Assembly (NCBI GenBank): GCA_017625035.1
Contig: JAGALX010000027.1
Coordinates: 18,695-82,694 of the forward strand
Direction of reading: 5' to 3'
From: Clostridia bacterium
GTDB lineage: Bacteria > Bacillota > Clostridia > TANB77 > CAG-508
Length of the DNA stretch: 64,000 nucleotides
Shown: positions 24,985 through 32,646 of the stretch, piece by piece
How the letters are laid out: each line of letters opens with the position of its first letter
Numbering within the stretch: position 1 is the first letter of the stretch
Translations under genes and position numbers: made by a program
Notes under the pieces: model-generated
The model's database searches: none
Told to the model about the DNA's origin: nothing
The model's input: only the letters and a program-made list of their open reading frames with translations

Positions 24985-26361
24985 ATGAGTAAAATAAAAC
25001 AAATTTCTACCAGCATTATAATATTAATTATATGTTTGCTTTTTGGCGTAATGAGTAATAATGCAAAAGCAACAGAAAGGGCTACGCAAGGAACAATGTT
25101 GGGAGATGTGAATTTAGATGGTTCTGTAAGTCTAGAGGACGTAATATATTTAAATAAAAAATTAGCAGGTGTAATTGACTTTAATGAACAACAAATAGCT
25201 AATGCAGATTGTAATCAATATGGATCTGATAATACTAATAGAATAAATGCATTAGATGCAGTAGTATTGTTACAATACATTGTGGAAAAGGTACCTGAAC
25301 TTCCAGTAGGAAATATCTATAAAATAGAAGGTATATCATACAATTATATAGATGACGAAAAGATAAATTTAGATGGAGTAACATTTAAGAAAGATGAAGA
25401 AGATTTTACACCAACTATTAAGTTAAGTCCAAAAAAGATATATGAAGATTATTCTTTTGTATATAAAAATGCTGGATATATAGATCTAACATGTGATGTA
25501 TATGACGGAGATAATAAAGCTGGTTCATTAAGGGTCTTAGTAGGAAAACAAGGTGATGTTAATTTAGATAAAAATGTAGATTTAAGTGATATAGCTGAAA
25601 TGCTTAATATAATTAATGGCACATATAGTGGAAAAATTTCACAAGATAACCTTGATAAATGCCAAGAAACAGTACTAAAGAATTATAATGCTATGCCTGA
25701 AGTTCAAAAACTAATGATTAAATTAGCTGATATTACAGATAAAACAACTAATTTATTGAATTTAGATACTGAAGATGTGGCAAAGCTAATGAGAAAATAT
25801 GCGCTAAAAGGTGCGGGTATAGAATACTACTATGTAGTAGACGGTGCATCATATAATTATATTGATGATACTGAATTAAATTTAAATAATGTTACTATAA
25901 AAAAATATGAAATTGAAACAGATAAAGAGGTAGAATTTACTCCAACAATAAAATTAACTCCAAAAGGAATGTATGAAAATGCTAAATCTGTATATGACCA
26001 AGTAGGATATGTAAGTAATGAAAATTGCATTGTATATGATGGTGACAAAATGATAGGTAGAATACATGTTTTAATAGGCAAAAAAGGTGATGTTAATTTT
26101 GATGGAAAAGTAGATAATTCTGACGTAACTGAAATAAATAAAATTGTTGATGCTAGATATAGTGGAAATATTTCTCAAAATAAACTTAGTGGAGCTAAAA
26201 CGGTATTTGATAATTATATATCTATGCCTGAAGTACAAAAGTTAATAATTAAGTTAGCAGATGTAACAGACGAATCTATAGAATTATCAAACATAAATGA
26301 GCAAGATGCATTAGCTGTAGCAGAAATGTATGCTGAAGCAGGAGCTGGATTAAATCAATAA
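24985..26361 (+). CDS. Secreted protein with dockerin-type calcium-binding repeats
   Basis: A 458-residue protein with a signal peptide (about 1-30, ending NNAKA). A type I dockerin follows at about 36-105: GDVNLDGSVSLEDVIYLNKK, a calcium loop with Asp at positions 1, 5 and 12, and then RINALDAVVLLQYIV. The rest is two repeats of about 165 residues (about 112-280 and 285-455). Each has SYNYIDD, FTPTIKL, VYDGD, another GDVN-type calcium loop, and MPEVQKL.IKLAD. No catalytic domain is seen, so it may be an adaptor or a ligand-binding protein. AAGGAG precedes the ATG. It is third in the operon behind two anchored proteins, one of them cohesin-like. Confidence 0.8.
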   Translation: MSKIKQISTSIIILIICLLFGVMSNNAKATERATQGTMLGDVNLDGSVSLEDVIYLNKKLAGVIDFNEQQIANADCNQYGSDNTNRINALDAVVLLQYIVEKVPELPVGNIYKIEGISYNYIDDEKINLDGVTFKKDEEDFTPTIKLSPKKIYEDYSFVYKNAGYIDLTCDVYDGDNKAGSLRVLVGKQGDVNLDKNVDLSDIAEMLNIINGTYSGKISQDNLDKCQETVLKNYNAMPEVQKLMIKLADITDKTTNLLNLDTEDVAKLMRKYALKGAGIEYYYVVDGASYNYIDDTELNLNNVTIKKYEIETDKEVEFTPTIKLTPKGMYENAKSVYDQVGYVSNENCIVYDGDKMIGRIHVLIGKKGDVNFDGKVDNSDVTEINKIVDARYSGNISQNKLSGAKTVFDNYISMPEVQKLIIKLADVTDESIELSNINEQDALAVAEMYAEAGAGLNQ

Positions 26362-26373
26362 AATGAAAAAATA

Positions 26374-26424
26374 AAAAAAGAAAAACTTCGATTTTAAATT
26401 TTAAATCAAGGTTTTTCTTTTTTA
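26374..26424 (+). terminator. Terminator of the cohesin/dockerin operon
   Basis: AAAGAAAAACTT..GATTTAAA pairs with TTTAAATC..GGTTTTTCTTT, then a T-rich tail. Confidence 0.75.
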
Positions 26425-26638
26425 TTTTATAGAAAGTTTTTAAATTACCATTGTTAGAAACAGAAAAAAGAAGCGCAATAAAAAATGTTTTAAAATATAA
26501 ATTTTTTGAAGTTTAGTTTTCAAATATTTTTCTGCTAAGAGTTTATAATAAATTGGAGATGTACTGTGACTATCACAGTGATAACAATCAACTTTTGCTT
26601 TTTATTAAATAAAAAATAGTAAAAATTACAAATAAATT

Positions 26639-26665
26639 CAACTTTTTCCATTTCTAAATCGTATT
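26639..26665 (+). promoter_or_regulatory. ECF-type promoter 4
   Basis: CAACTTTT (26639-26646), 13 bp, CGTATT (26660-26665), 143 bp before the gene at 26809. Confidence 0.65.
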
Positions 26666-26808
26666 AATTATAGATACTAAAATTAAGTAAATTTGCTATT
26701 AAAGAATATTTTTTATAAAAAAGAAATAGCAAAAAAATTAAAAGAAATAGTCAATAAAATAAAGTATATGTTATAATTTAATTATAACAAAAGAAGGGGG
26801 AATGATTT

Positions 26809-27630
26809 ATGACAAAATCAAGTAAAATTATTATAGCTTTATTAATAATACTAATTATTGTAGTTTTCGCATTTGGAGGGTATTTTATTTGGAAACTGAA
26901 TGATGAGGTAGAAAAAGAGAATAACGAAGTAAATGTTTCAAAAAATAACAATGAGAATATTGGTTCATTAAATTATGTTGATGATGAATATAATTCTGTT
27001 GAAAATAATGATCTAGATATAGAAGGAGATTATGGTCCAGTGTCAGTATTGTATGATGTTGAAAAAACATATACTAATGAAAGCGGGATTACAGAAATTT
27101 ATACATATAGATTACCCAAAATTAATATAGAGTCTGAATATGCAAATGAAATAAATAATGAAATTAAAGAATTAGTAACAAAAGTTGAAAATTTTGTAAG
27201 TAAATTAGATAATGGTTATGACATTTTATATGAAGAATACTGTTACGGGTTTGACTATAATTATGCTATTAATGGAGATATAGTATCAATTATTATATTT
27301 GTAAATAATGAATCTGATGCAGATGATGCAATAGTGTATAATATAAATACAAAAGGTGAAAAAGTAGAAAAGGCAATGCTATTGGAAAAATCTAATATAA
27401 AAGAAAGCGAATTTCAAGATAAAATTTTCAGTTTAATTAAAAGTAATGATATATTTTATTCTGCTGTAGATCATACTTATCTTGCAAAAGAAGATGATTG
27501 TGCACTAGATAAATGTGATTTATTATATCTTTATAATGGTGAGTTATATGTGGCGGTAAAAATAAGTGGTACAGATGTTGCTGGAAAAGCAGTAATAAAT
27601 GTACGTACTGGTTGGCCATTGAATGGATAA
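26809..27630 (+). CDS. Membrane-anchored DUF4163/RsiV-like exported protein
   Basis: A 273-residue protein with an N-terminal anchor (MTKSSKIIIALLIILI, about 1-27), an acidic linker and an outside domain from about residue 85. It contains YRLPKINIESEYANEINNEI and, later, GDIVSIIIFVNNES with VYNINTKGEKV, the pattern of DUF4163/DUF3298 domains found in RsiV and PdaC. In RsiV this domain binds lysozyme; in others it binds peptidoglycan-related ligands. Here there is no cytoplasmic anti-sigma part, so it may be a decoy, a sensor or a wall-binding protein. GAAGGGGG precedes the ATG. It shares its N-terminus with 20803 and 22930 and carries the ECF motif. Confidence 0.7.
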   Translation: MTKSSKIIIALLIILIIVVFAFGGYFIWKLNDEVEKENNEVNVSKNNNENIGSLNYVDDEYNSVENNDLDIEGDYGPVSVLYDVEKTYTNESGITEIYTYRLPKINIESEYANEINNEIKELVTKVENFVSKLDNGYDILYEEYCYGFDYNYAINGDIVSIIIFVNNESDADDAIVYNINTKGEKVEKAMLLEKSNIKESEFQDKIFSLIKSNDIFYSAVDHTYLAKEDDCALDKCDLLYLYNGELYVAVKISGTDVAGKAVINVRTGWPLNG

Positions 27631-27650
27631 AAATTAGTTAGTAAAAAATA

Positions 27651-27681
27651 AAACTTCGATTTTTAATCGAAGTTTCATTTT
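27651..27681. terminator. Bidirectional terminator between convergent genes
   Basis: AAACTTCGATT (27651-27661) with AATCGAAGTTT (27665-27675), T runs on both strands. Confidence 0.85.
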
Positions 27682-27682
27682 T

Positions 27683-28645
27683 TTATTCTTCAGAACCCTT
27701 ATTTGTCATTTCCTCCAAATCAAGAAGTTCTTGCCATCTCTTATCAACTTCCTCTTGGAATTCCTTAATCATCCACTCATTACCTGGTTTAAACATATGT
27801 TTAAATCTACGTTGAGGTTTTAAAAATTCTTCAATAGGTAATTTATTTTTTGGTTTATAGTTTATAACATATCTACCATCAATAACTTCATATAATGGCC
27901 AGTAGCATGTTTCAACTGCAAGTTTATTAATTTGCATTAAATCTTCAGTTTTATAACCCCAACCGCGTGGGCAAGGAGCCATAACATTTAAGAATGTAGG
28001 TCCTTCTGTATAAATTGCTTTTTCAGCTTTTTCATATAAATCTTTGAAATTATTTAATGCAACAGTTTGAGCAACATATGGCAAATGATGACCAACCATT
28101 ATTTTTGTTAAATCTTTTCTTGATTGCATTTTTCCTGGTACAACAGCTCCTGCTGGGGTTGTTGTTGTATCAGCAAATTTTGGAGTTGCTGATGAACGTT
28201 GAATACCTGTGTTCATATAGGCACCATTATCATAGCAAACATAAGTCATATCATGACCTCTTTCCATTGCTCCTGATAAACTTTGAATTCCTATATCATA
28301 AGTTCCACCATCTCCACCAAATGTTATGAATTTAGTAGTAAAATCTTCTGGTAATTTTCCTTGTTTTTTTAGTGATTTATAAGCAGCTTCTGCTCCTGAA
28401 GTATTTGCAGAAGCGCATTCAAATGCTGTGTGTATAAAAGAATCTGTCCATGATGAATATGGGTACATAAAAGTTGAAACTTCCATACATCCTGTTGCAC
28501 ATGAAATAACTGCATGATCTTCTGGTTTTAAAGCCCTTAAAATCATTCTTGCAGTAGCAGGAGCACCACAACCTGCACACATTCTATGTCCTGCTGTGAA
28601 TCTAGATGGTTTTGTAGTAATTACTTCTTTTAAATTATATGCCAT
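27683..28645 (-). CDS. porB: Pyruvate:ferredoxin oxidoreductase subunit beta
   Basis: A 320-residue thiamine-diphosphate-binding subunit of the 2-oxoacid:ferredoxin oxidoreductase family. It has RMCAGCGAPATARMILRAL with the first cluster-type cysteines, CATGCMEVS, TFGGDGGTYDIGIQ (the GDG..N-type ThDP motif) and APCPRGWGYK. With PorA, PorD and PorG it oxidises pyruvate to acetyl-CoA and CO2 and reduces ferredoxin, so it points to anaerobic fermentation. ATG 28645 is 9 bases after AGGAG; TTG 28651 is closer than usual and less likely. It is the last gene of porG-porD-porA-porB. Confidence 0.95.
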   Translation of the reverse strand: MAYNLKEVITTKPSRFTAGHRMCAGCGAPATARMILRALKPEDHAVISCATGCMEVSTFMYPYSSWTDSFIHTAFECASANTSGAEAAYKSLKKQGKLPEDFTTKFITFGGDGGTYDIGIQSLSGAMERGHDMTYVCYDNGAYMNTGIQRSSATPKFADTTTTPAGAVVPGKMQSRKDLTKIMVGHHLPYVAQTVALNNFKDLYEKAEKAIYTEGPTFLNVMAPCPRGWGYKTEDLMQINKLAVETCYWPLYEVIDGRYVINYKPKNKLPIEEFLKPQRRFKHMFKPGNEWMIKEFQEEVDKRWQELLDLEEMTNKGSEE

Positions 28646-28651
28646 TTTCAA

Positions 28652-29842
28652 TTACTCCTTTCTTAATCCTAAATATCTATAAGGATTTTCTACTTTATCT
28701 TCTTTATTAATTTTTTGTAAATCTGCAAATACAGTTTCAATATTTTCTGATGTTGTATCTCTACCACCAATTCCGTAAATATAGTTTACAACTGGAACTG
28801 ATTTTTTATTTACATACATCGCAGATGTTATATCTTCAAATAATGCACCACCAGCAGCGTTTAATGAATCTGCTTTATCTAATACTGCAATTGATTTTAT
28901 ATTTTCTTTTGATAAAGCTTTAGCAATTTCTTCAGCTGGGAATGGTCTAAACATACGAACCTTTAGAAGTCCTGCTTTTACACCTTCAGATCTTAGTTTA
29001 TCAACTGTGTATTTTGCAGTTCCTGCTGTTGAGTTCATACAAACAATTACATGTTCTGCATCTTCCATTTTATATTCTTCGAAGAATGAATATTTTCTAC
29101 CTGTCATTTTTTCAAAGTCAGCTGAAACATCAGCAATTACTTTTTTAGCATTTTTCATTGCTTCTGCTTGTTGGTATTTATGTTCAAATAAGAATGCTTG
29201 TAAATCTAAAGGTCCAACAGCCATAGGCTCTTTTTTATTTAATAAATAATGTTCTGGTTTATATGTTCCAACAAATGCTTTTACTTTATCATCTTCAATT
29301 AATTCAATATTTTCGATTGAGTGTGATGTTATAAATCCATCTTGGCAAATCATAATAGGTAATTGTACATCTTTATGTTCTGCTATTCTGTGAGCCATTA
29401 CCATATTATCATATGCTTCTTGGTTGTTTTCGCTAAATAACATTATCCATCCAGCGTCACGAACACCCATTGCATCTGAATGATCATTGTGTATGTTTAA
29501 TGGCCCAGATACTGCACGGTTTACAAGTGACATAACTATTGGTAAACGTAAGCTTGACGCTATATAAATCATTTCCCACATAAGTGATAAACCATTTGCA
29601 GATGTTGCAGTCATAGCTCTAGCTCCTGCAGCTTGAGCACCAATACATGCAGTCATTGCACTATGCTCACTTTCAACAGCAACAAATTCTGTATCAACAG
29701 TTCCATTACTTACAAATGTTGAAAAATATTGTGGTATTTCTGTTGATGGTGTAATAGGGAATGCAGCAACAACATCTGGATTAATTTGTTTCATAGCTAT
29801 TGCAATAGCTTCATTACCACTTAAACGCTCTCTAATTCCCAT
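28652..29842 (-). CDS. porA: Pyruvate:ferredoxin oxidoreductase subunit alpha
   Basis: A 396-residue alpha subunit. The N-terminal domain has SGNEAIAIAMKQINPDVVAAFPITPSTEI-type sequence, with AFPITPSTEIPQ being the family signature, then AVESEHSAMTACIGA and ATSANGLSLMWEM. The C-terminal part has RPFPAEEI and VLDKADSLNAAGG. Its ATG overlaps the porD stop as TAATG, indicating translational coupling. The four-subunit form is typical of archaea and many clostridia and contrasts with the single-chain NifJ. Confidence 0.96.
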   Translation of the reverse strand: MGIRERLSGNEAIAIAMKQINPDVVAAFPITPSTEIPQYFSTFVSNGTVDTEFVAVESEHSAMTACIGAQAAGARAMTATSANGLSLMWEMIYIASSLRLPIVMSLVNRAVSGPLNIHNDHSDAMGVRDAGWIMLFSENNQEAYDNMVMAHRIAEHKDVQLPIMICQDGFITSHSIENIELIEDDKVKAFVGTYKPEHYLLNKKEPMAVGPLDLQAFLFEHKYQQAEAMKNAKKVIADVSADFEKMTGRKYSFFEEYKMEDAEHVIVCMNSTAGTAKYTVDKLRSEGVKAGLLKVRMFRPFPAEEIAKALSKENIKSIAVLDKADSLNAAGGALFEDITSAMYVNKKSVPVVNYIYGIGGRDTTSENIETVFADLQKINKEDKVENPYRYLGLRKE

Positions 29843-30141
29843 TATTTTTCACCTTCCTCTCTCATTTCGATTGCACCAAATGGACATACTTTTGCACATA
29901 CACCACATCCTTTGCAGTAATCGTAATCAAAATCTTCTCTTTTTCCTTCACAATTTACTGGAATTGCATCATCTGGGCAAACAGGGAAACATAGTCCACA
30001 TTGTTTGCATTTTTCACTAAGAAAAACAGGCTTTAAAGAACGCCAATCACCAGTTTTAAATTCTTTAGCATTACCAGCTGTATAGATATTTCCACCAATA
30101 GTTAATTCACTTGCTGGGGTATTTTTATTTATTTCAGCCAT
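29842..30141 (-). CDS. porD: Pyruvate:ferredoxin oxidoreductase subunit delta (2[4Fe-4S])
   Basis: A 99-residue ferredoxin-like subunit with two CxxCxxCxxxC motifs: CKQCGLCFPVCP near residue 41 and CKGCGVCAKVCP near residue 73. It passes electrons from the ThDP site to the external ferredoxin. The N-terminal ELTIGGNIYTAGNAKEFKTG is typical of PorD. It is coupled to porA by a TAATG overlap, but separated from porG by 142 bp holding two palindromic elements. Confidence 0.96.
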   Translation of the reverse strand: MAEINKNTPASELTIGGNIYTAGNAKEFKTGDWRSLKPVFLSEKCKQCGLCFPVCPDDAIPVNCEGKREDFDYDYCKGCGVCAKVCPFGAIEMREEGEK

Positions 30142-30161
30142 TTTTTATCAATCCTTTCTTT

Positions 30162-30209
30162 GGGAAAAGGGGACGGTTCTGTTTTCCCATTTTTGGGAAA
30201 AAGGGACAG
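30162..30209 (+). repeat. Family A palindromic element, single arm
   Basis: GGGAAAAGGGGACGGTTCT start, an internal TTTCCC..GGGAAA hairpin and a GGGACAG end. It lies within the por operon between porD and porG. Confidence 0.8.
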
Positions 30210-30236
30210 CCTCATATTCCGATAATTTTTTGAAAC

Positions 30237-30280
30237 TATGCACATTAGGGACGTTGCACATTGCGTCCCCAATGTGCATA
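30237..30280. repeat. Family B palindromic element
   Basis: TATGCACATTAGGGACG (30237-30253) pairs with CGTCCCCAATGTGCATA (30264-30280), loop of 10. It ends 3 bp from the porG stop codon. Confidence 0.8.
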
Positions 30281-30283
30281 AAA

Positions 30284-30865
30284 CTATTGAACTTTTTTCA
30301 CTTGCTCTAAAGTTAATTTTAAAGCTTTCATATTTCCTTCAATAACTTCAGGTTTTTTAGCAAATTTATGTTTAAATGAACCTTCCATATCATTTAAGAA
30401 AGCTTCATCAGACATAACTTCACTAACTTTAACAATAGCAGCAAGCATTGGAGTATTTGGAAAATATTTTCCTAATGCTTCTATAGAAATAGATCTTGCA
30501 TCTATAGTATAAACACTACCATTATATCCATTTAATTTGTCTTTTAAAACATTTATATCTTTGGTTGTATTAATAACAATAGCACCTGATTCTTTAAGTC
30601 CTGCTGTTACATCAACACTATCTAGTAAAGTATCATCAACAACAACAACAAAATCTGGATTATAAATATTACTATGCACTGTTATTGGTGTGTTACTAAT
30701 ACGGTTATATGCTGTAATTGGTGCACCCATTCTTTCTGGACCATATTCTGGAAAACCTTGAATGTATTTTCCTGTGTTAAAAGCTGCATCTGCTAAAAGT
30801 AAACAAGCAGTTTTTGCACCTTGACCACCACGTCCATGCCATCTGATTTCAATTAAATCGTTCAT
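30284..30865 (-). CDS. porG: Pyruvate:ferredoxin oxidoreductase subunit gamma
   Basis: A 193-residue gamma subunit with the family start LIEIRWHGRGGQGAKTACLL, then GFPEYGPERMGAPITAYNRI and VVVVDDTLLD. It forms the coenzyme A-binding part of the complex. ATG (complement of 30863-30865) follows AAGGAGG; a longer frame to 30928 would begin inside the promoter. It is the first gene of the por operon on the minus strand, with an excellent promoter 35 bp upstream. Confidence 0.95.
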   Translation of the reverse strand: MNDLIEIRWHGRGGQGAKTACLLLADAAFNTGKYIQGFPEYGPERMGAPITAYNRISNTPITVHSNIYNPDFVVVVDDTLLDSVDVTAGLKESGAIVINTTKDINVLKDKLNGYNGSVYTIDARSISIEALGKYFPNTPMLAAIVKVSEVMSDEAFLNDMEGSFKHKFAKKPEVIEGNMKALKLTLEQVKKVQ

Positions 30866-30899
30866 AAAAAATTTTACCTCCTTGAACTTTAATATGATT

Positions 30900-30928
30900 A
30901 GTATATTCCTTAAGAGAGGGGATGTCAA
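30900..30928 (-). promoter_or_regulatory. Sigma-A promoter of the por operon
   Basis: On the minus strand TTGACA (30923-30928), 17 bp, TATACT (30900-30905). Confidence 0.85.
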
Positions 30929-31020
30929 GCAGTTTTGACCAATTGGTTTAAAGGTTTTTATAGCTTACCAAAAGCCTTGCACAGTTGGAAACCTTGTGCC
31001 CCTAAATTTTGCCAATACCA

Positions 31021-31049
31021 TTGACTTTTCGCCTAAAATCATATATGAT
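31021..31049 (+). promoter_or_regulatory. Sigma-A promoter of minD-minE-rodA
   Basis: TTGACT (31021-31026), 17 bp, TATGAT (31044-31049). A family B element lies between it and minD, so it would be transcribed in the leader. Confidence 0.75.
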
Positions 31050-31068
31050 ATCAGAAGTATTTTTGTTT

Positions 31069-31145
31069 TGCACATTAGGGAAAATATGTGACTTATAAAA
31101 AAGTGTAATGGTTTATGCACATTTTCCCGTCCCCAATGTGCATAA
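31069..31145. repeat. Degenerate family B element in the minD leader
   Basis: Outer TTGCACATTAGGG with CCCCAATGTGCATAA and inner GGGAAAATATGTG with CACATTTTCCC. It ends 15 bp before the minD start, overlapping the approach to the ribosome binding site. Confidence 0.65.
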
Positions 31146-31160
31146 GGGGGAAAGAAATTT

Positions 31161-31955
31161 ATGGGAGAAGTTATAGTTGTAACATCAGGAAAAGGTGGCG
31201 TAGGTAAAACAACAACAACAGCTAATTTAGGGTCTGCACTAGCTTTAACAGGTAAAAAAGTTGCACTAGTAGACACTGATATTGGACTAAGAAATTTAGA
31301 TGTTGTAATGGGGCTTGAAAACAGAATTGTATATGACATAGTAGATGTTGTAGAAGAAAAATGCAAACTAAGACAAGCATTAATAAAAGACAAGCGTTTC
31401 AATGAACTATTTTTATTACCAGCCGCACAAACAAGAGATAAAAGTGCCATAAATGAAGAACAAATGAAAGAATTAACAAGTAAGTTAAAATCCGAATTTG
31501 ACTATATTTTAATAGATTGTCCAGCAGGAATAGAGCAAGGTTTTAAAAATGCAATAGCTGGAGCAGATAGAGCATTAGTTGTAACAACAGCAGAAATTTC
31601 TGCAATAAGAGATGCTGATAGAATAATAGGATTATTAGCAGAATCACACATAAAAAATCCAGAGCTAATTATCAATAGAATAAGACCAAATATGATAAAA
31701 AAAGGCGAAATGATGGATGTTGAAGACATTGTAGAATTACTATCTATCGATTTAATAGGCGTAATTCCAGATGACGAATATATAATAACTCAAACTAATA
31801 AAGGAGAGCCAGCTGTTTCAAATAAAAAAGCACCTTCAGGAAGAGGATATATGGAAATTGCACAAAGAATATTGGGCGAAAATATCGAAATTACTATCCC
31901 TGGAAGGAATGAAAGTGTGGTTTCTAAATTATTAAACGTTTTTAGAAAAAAATAG
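31161..31955 (+). CDS. minD: Septum site-determining ATPase MinD
   Basis: A 264-residue deviant Walker ATPase. The loop GKGGVGKTT has the signature Lys11 and Lys16; Walker B/A-prime is VALVDTDIGLRNLDVVMGL, and DCPAGIEQGF follows. The C-terminal amphipathic helix (VVSKLLNVFRKK) is the membrane-targeting sequence. MinD recruits MinC to the membrane and, with MinE, makes the pole-to-pole oscillation that keeps division at midcell. AAGGGGGAAAG precedes ATG 31161. minE follows after 46 bp. minC is not next to it. Confidence 0.97.
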   Translation: MGEVIVVTSGKGGVGKTTTTANLGSALALTGKKVALVDTDIGLRNLDVVMGLENRIVYDIVDVVEEKCKLRQALIKDKRFNELFLLPAAQTRDKSAINEEQMKELTSKLKSEFDYILIDCPAGIEQGFKNAIAGADRALVVTTAEISAIRDADRIIGLLAESHIKNPELIINRIRPNMIKKGEMMDVEDIVELLSIDLIGVIPDDEYIITQTNKGEPAVSNKKAPSGRGYMEIAQRILGENIEITIPGRNESVVSKLLNVFRKK

Positions 31956-32001
31956 GTTAATCTAAAATTCTAATATAAAAAGTACAAAAGTGGAGGTTAA
32001 A

Positions 32002-32634
32002 ATGTTAGAGGGTATAAAACGCTTTTTTAAAAAGCAAGGAAAAAAAGAAGATGTACAATCAAATTCAAAAAATGCTGCTAAAGAAAGATTACATTTAGTA
32101 TTAATGCAAGATAGAGCAAATGTATCTGTAGATTTTTTAGATATGATGAAACAAGAAATAATTGATGTAATTAAAAAATACGTAGATGTAGATGAACCTG
32201 AAATAGATGTTAGATTAACAAATCAAATAAACGAAGATGGAACAAATGGAGCACCAGCATTATATGCTAATATTCCTATTGTGAGTATAAAAAATGAAAA
32301 AATAGGCGAAAAGAAAAAAATAAATCTAAAAAACAATAATTATAAGAATGAAAATGAAATTCCTGGTAAAAATAATACCGAAAAAAATGTAGATACAAAA
32401 GAAATTTCAAGTAATAAAGTAAAAACAGAAATAAAACAAATTAAAACTGAGGAAAATGATAAAATAAAAAAAGATGAAAATAAAGAAATAAAAAAAGTTG
32501 TAAAAAAATTATCACCAGAAGAAACAAAAAAAGCTGCAACTAAAAAATCTGCAACAAAAAAGACTTTAAATTCAGCTGCAGCTACAAAAACATCAACAGC
32601 AAAAACAACTAAAAAAACAACTTCTAAAAAATGA
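32002..32634 (+). CDS. minE: MinE with a long basic C-terminal extension
   Basis: A 210-residue protein whose first 95 residues are a complete MinE: AKERLHLVLMQDRANVSVDF (the MinD-activating region) then EIIDVIKKYVDVDEPEIDV and LYANIPI. MinE stimulates MinD ATPase and drives Min oscillation. Residues 100-210 are low-complexity, Lys, Asn, Thr and Ala rich (ending KTTKKTTSKK), and are not part of normal MinE, which is about 90 residues. The tail may bind DNA, RNA or acidic lipids. ATG 32002 follows GGAGG. rodA follows 12 bp later. Confidence 0.92.
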   Translation: MLEGIKRFFKKQGKKEDVQSNSKNAAKERLHLVLMQDRANVSVDFLDMMKQEIIDVIKKYVDVDEPEIDVRLTNQINEDGTNGAPALYANIPIVSIKNEKIGEKKKINLKNNNYKNENEIPGKNNTEKNVDTKEISSNKVKTEIKQIKTEENDKIKKDENKEIKKVVKKLSPEETKKAATKKSATKKTLNSAAATKTSTAKTTKKTTSKK

Positions 32635-32646
32635 GGTTAGGTTATT

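Larger units (their letters stand above)
26362..26808. other. 447-bp regulatory region
   Basis: No gene is seen. It contains a terminator (26374-26424), a short ACTGTGA/TCACAGT palindrome (26563-26579), a second CAACTTTT half-motif near 26588 with no CGTATT partner, and ECF promoter 4. Confidence 0.5.

Noticed and set aside
26588..26620. Extra CAACTTTT box near 26588 as a fifth ECF promoter
   Set aside because: No CGTATT follows at the 13-bp spacing used by the four accepted copies.
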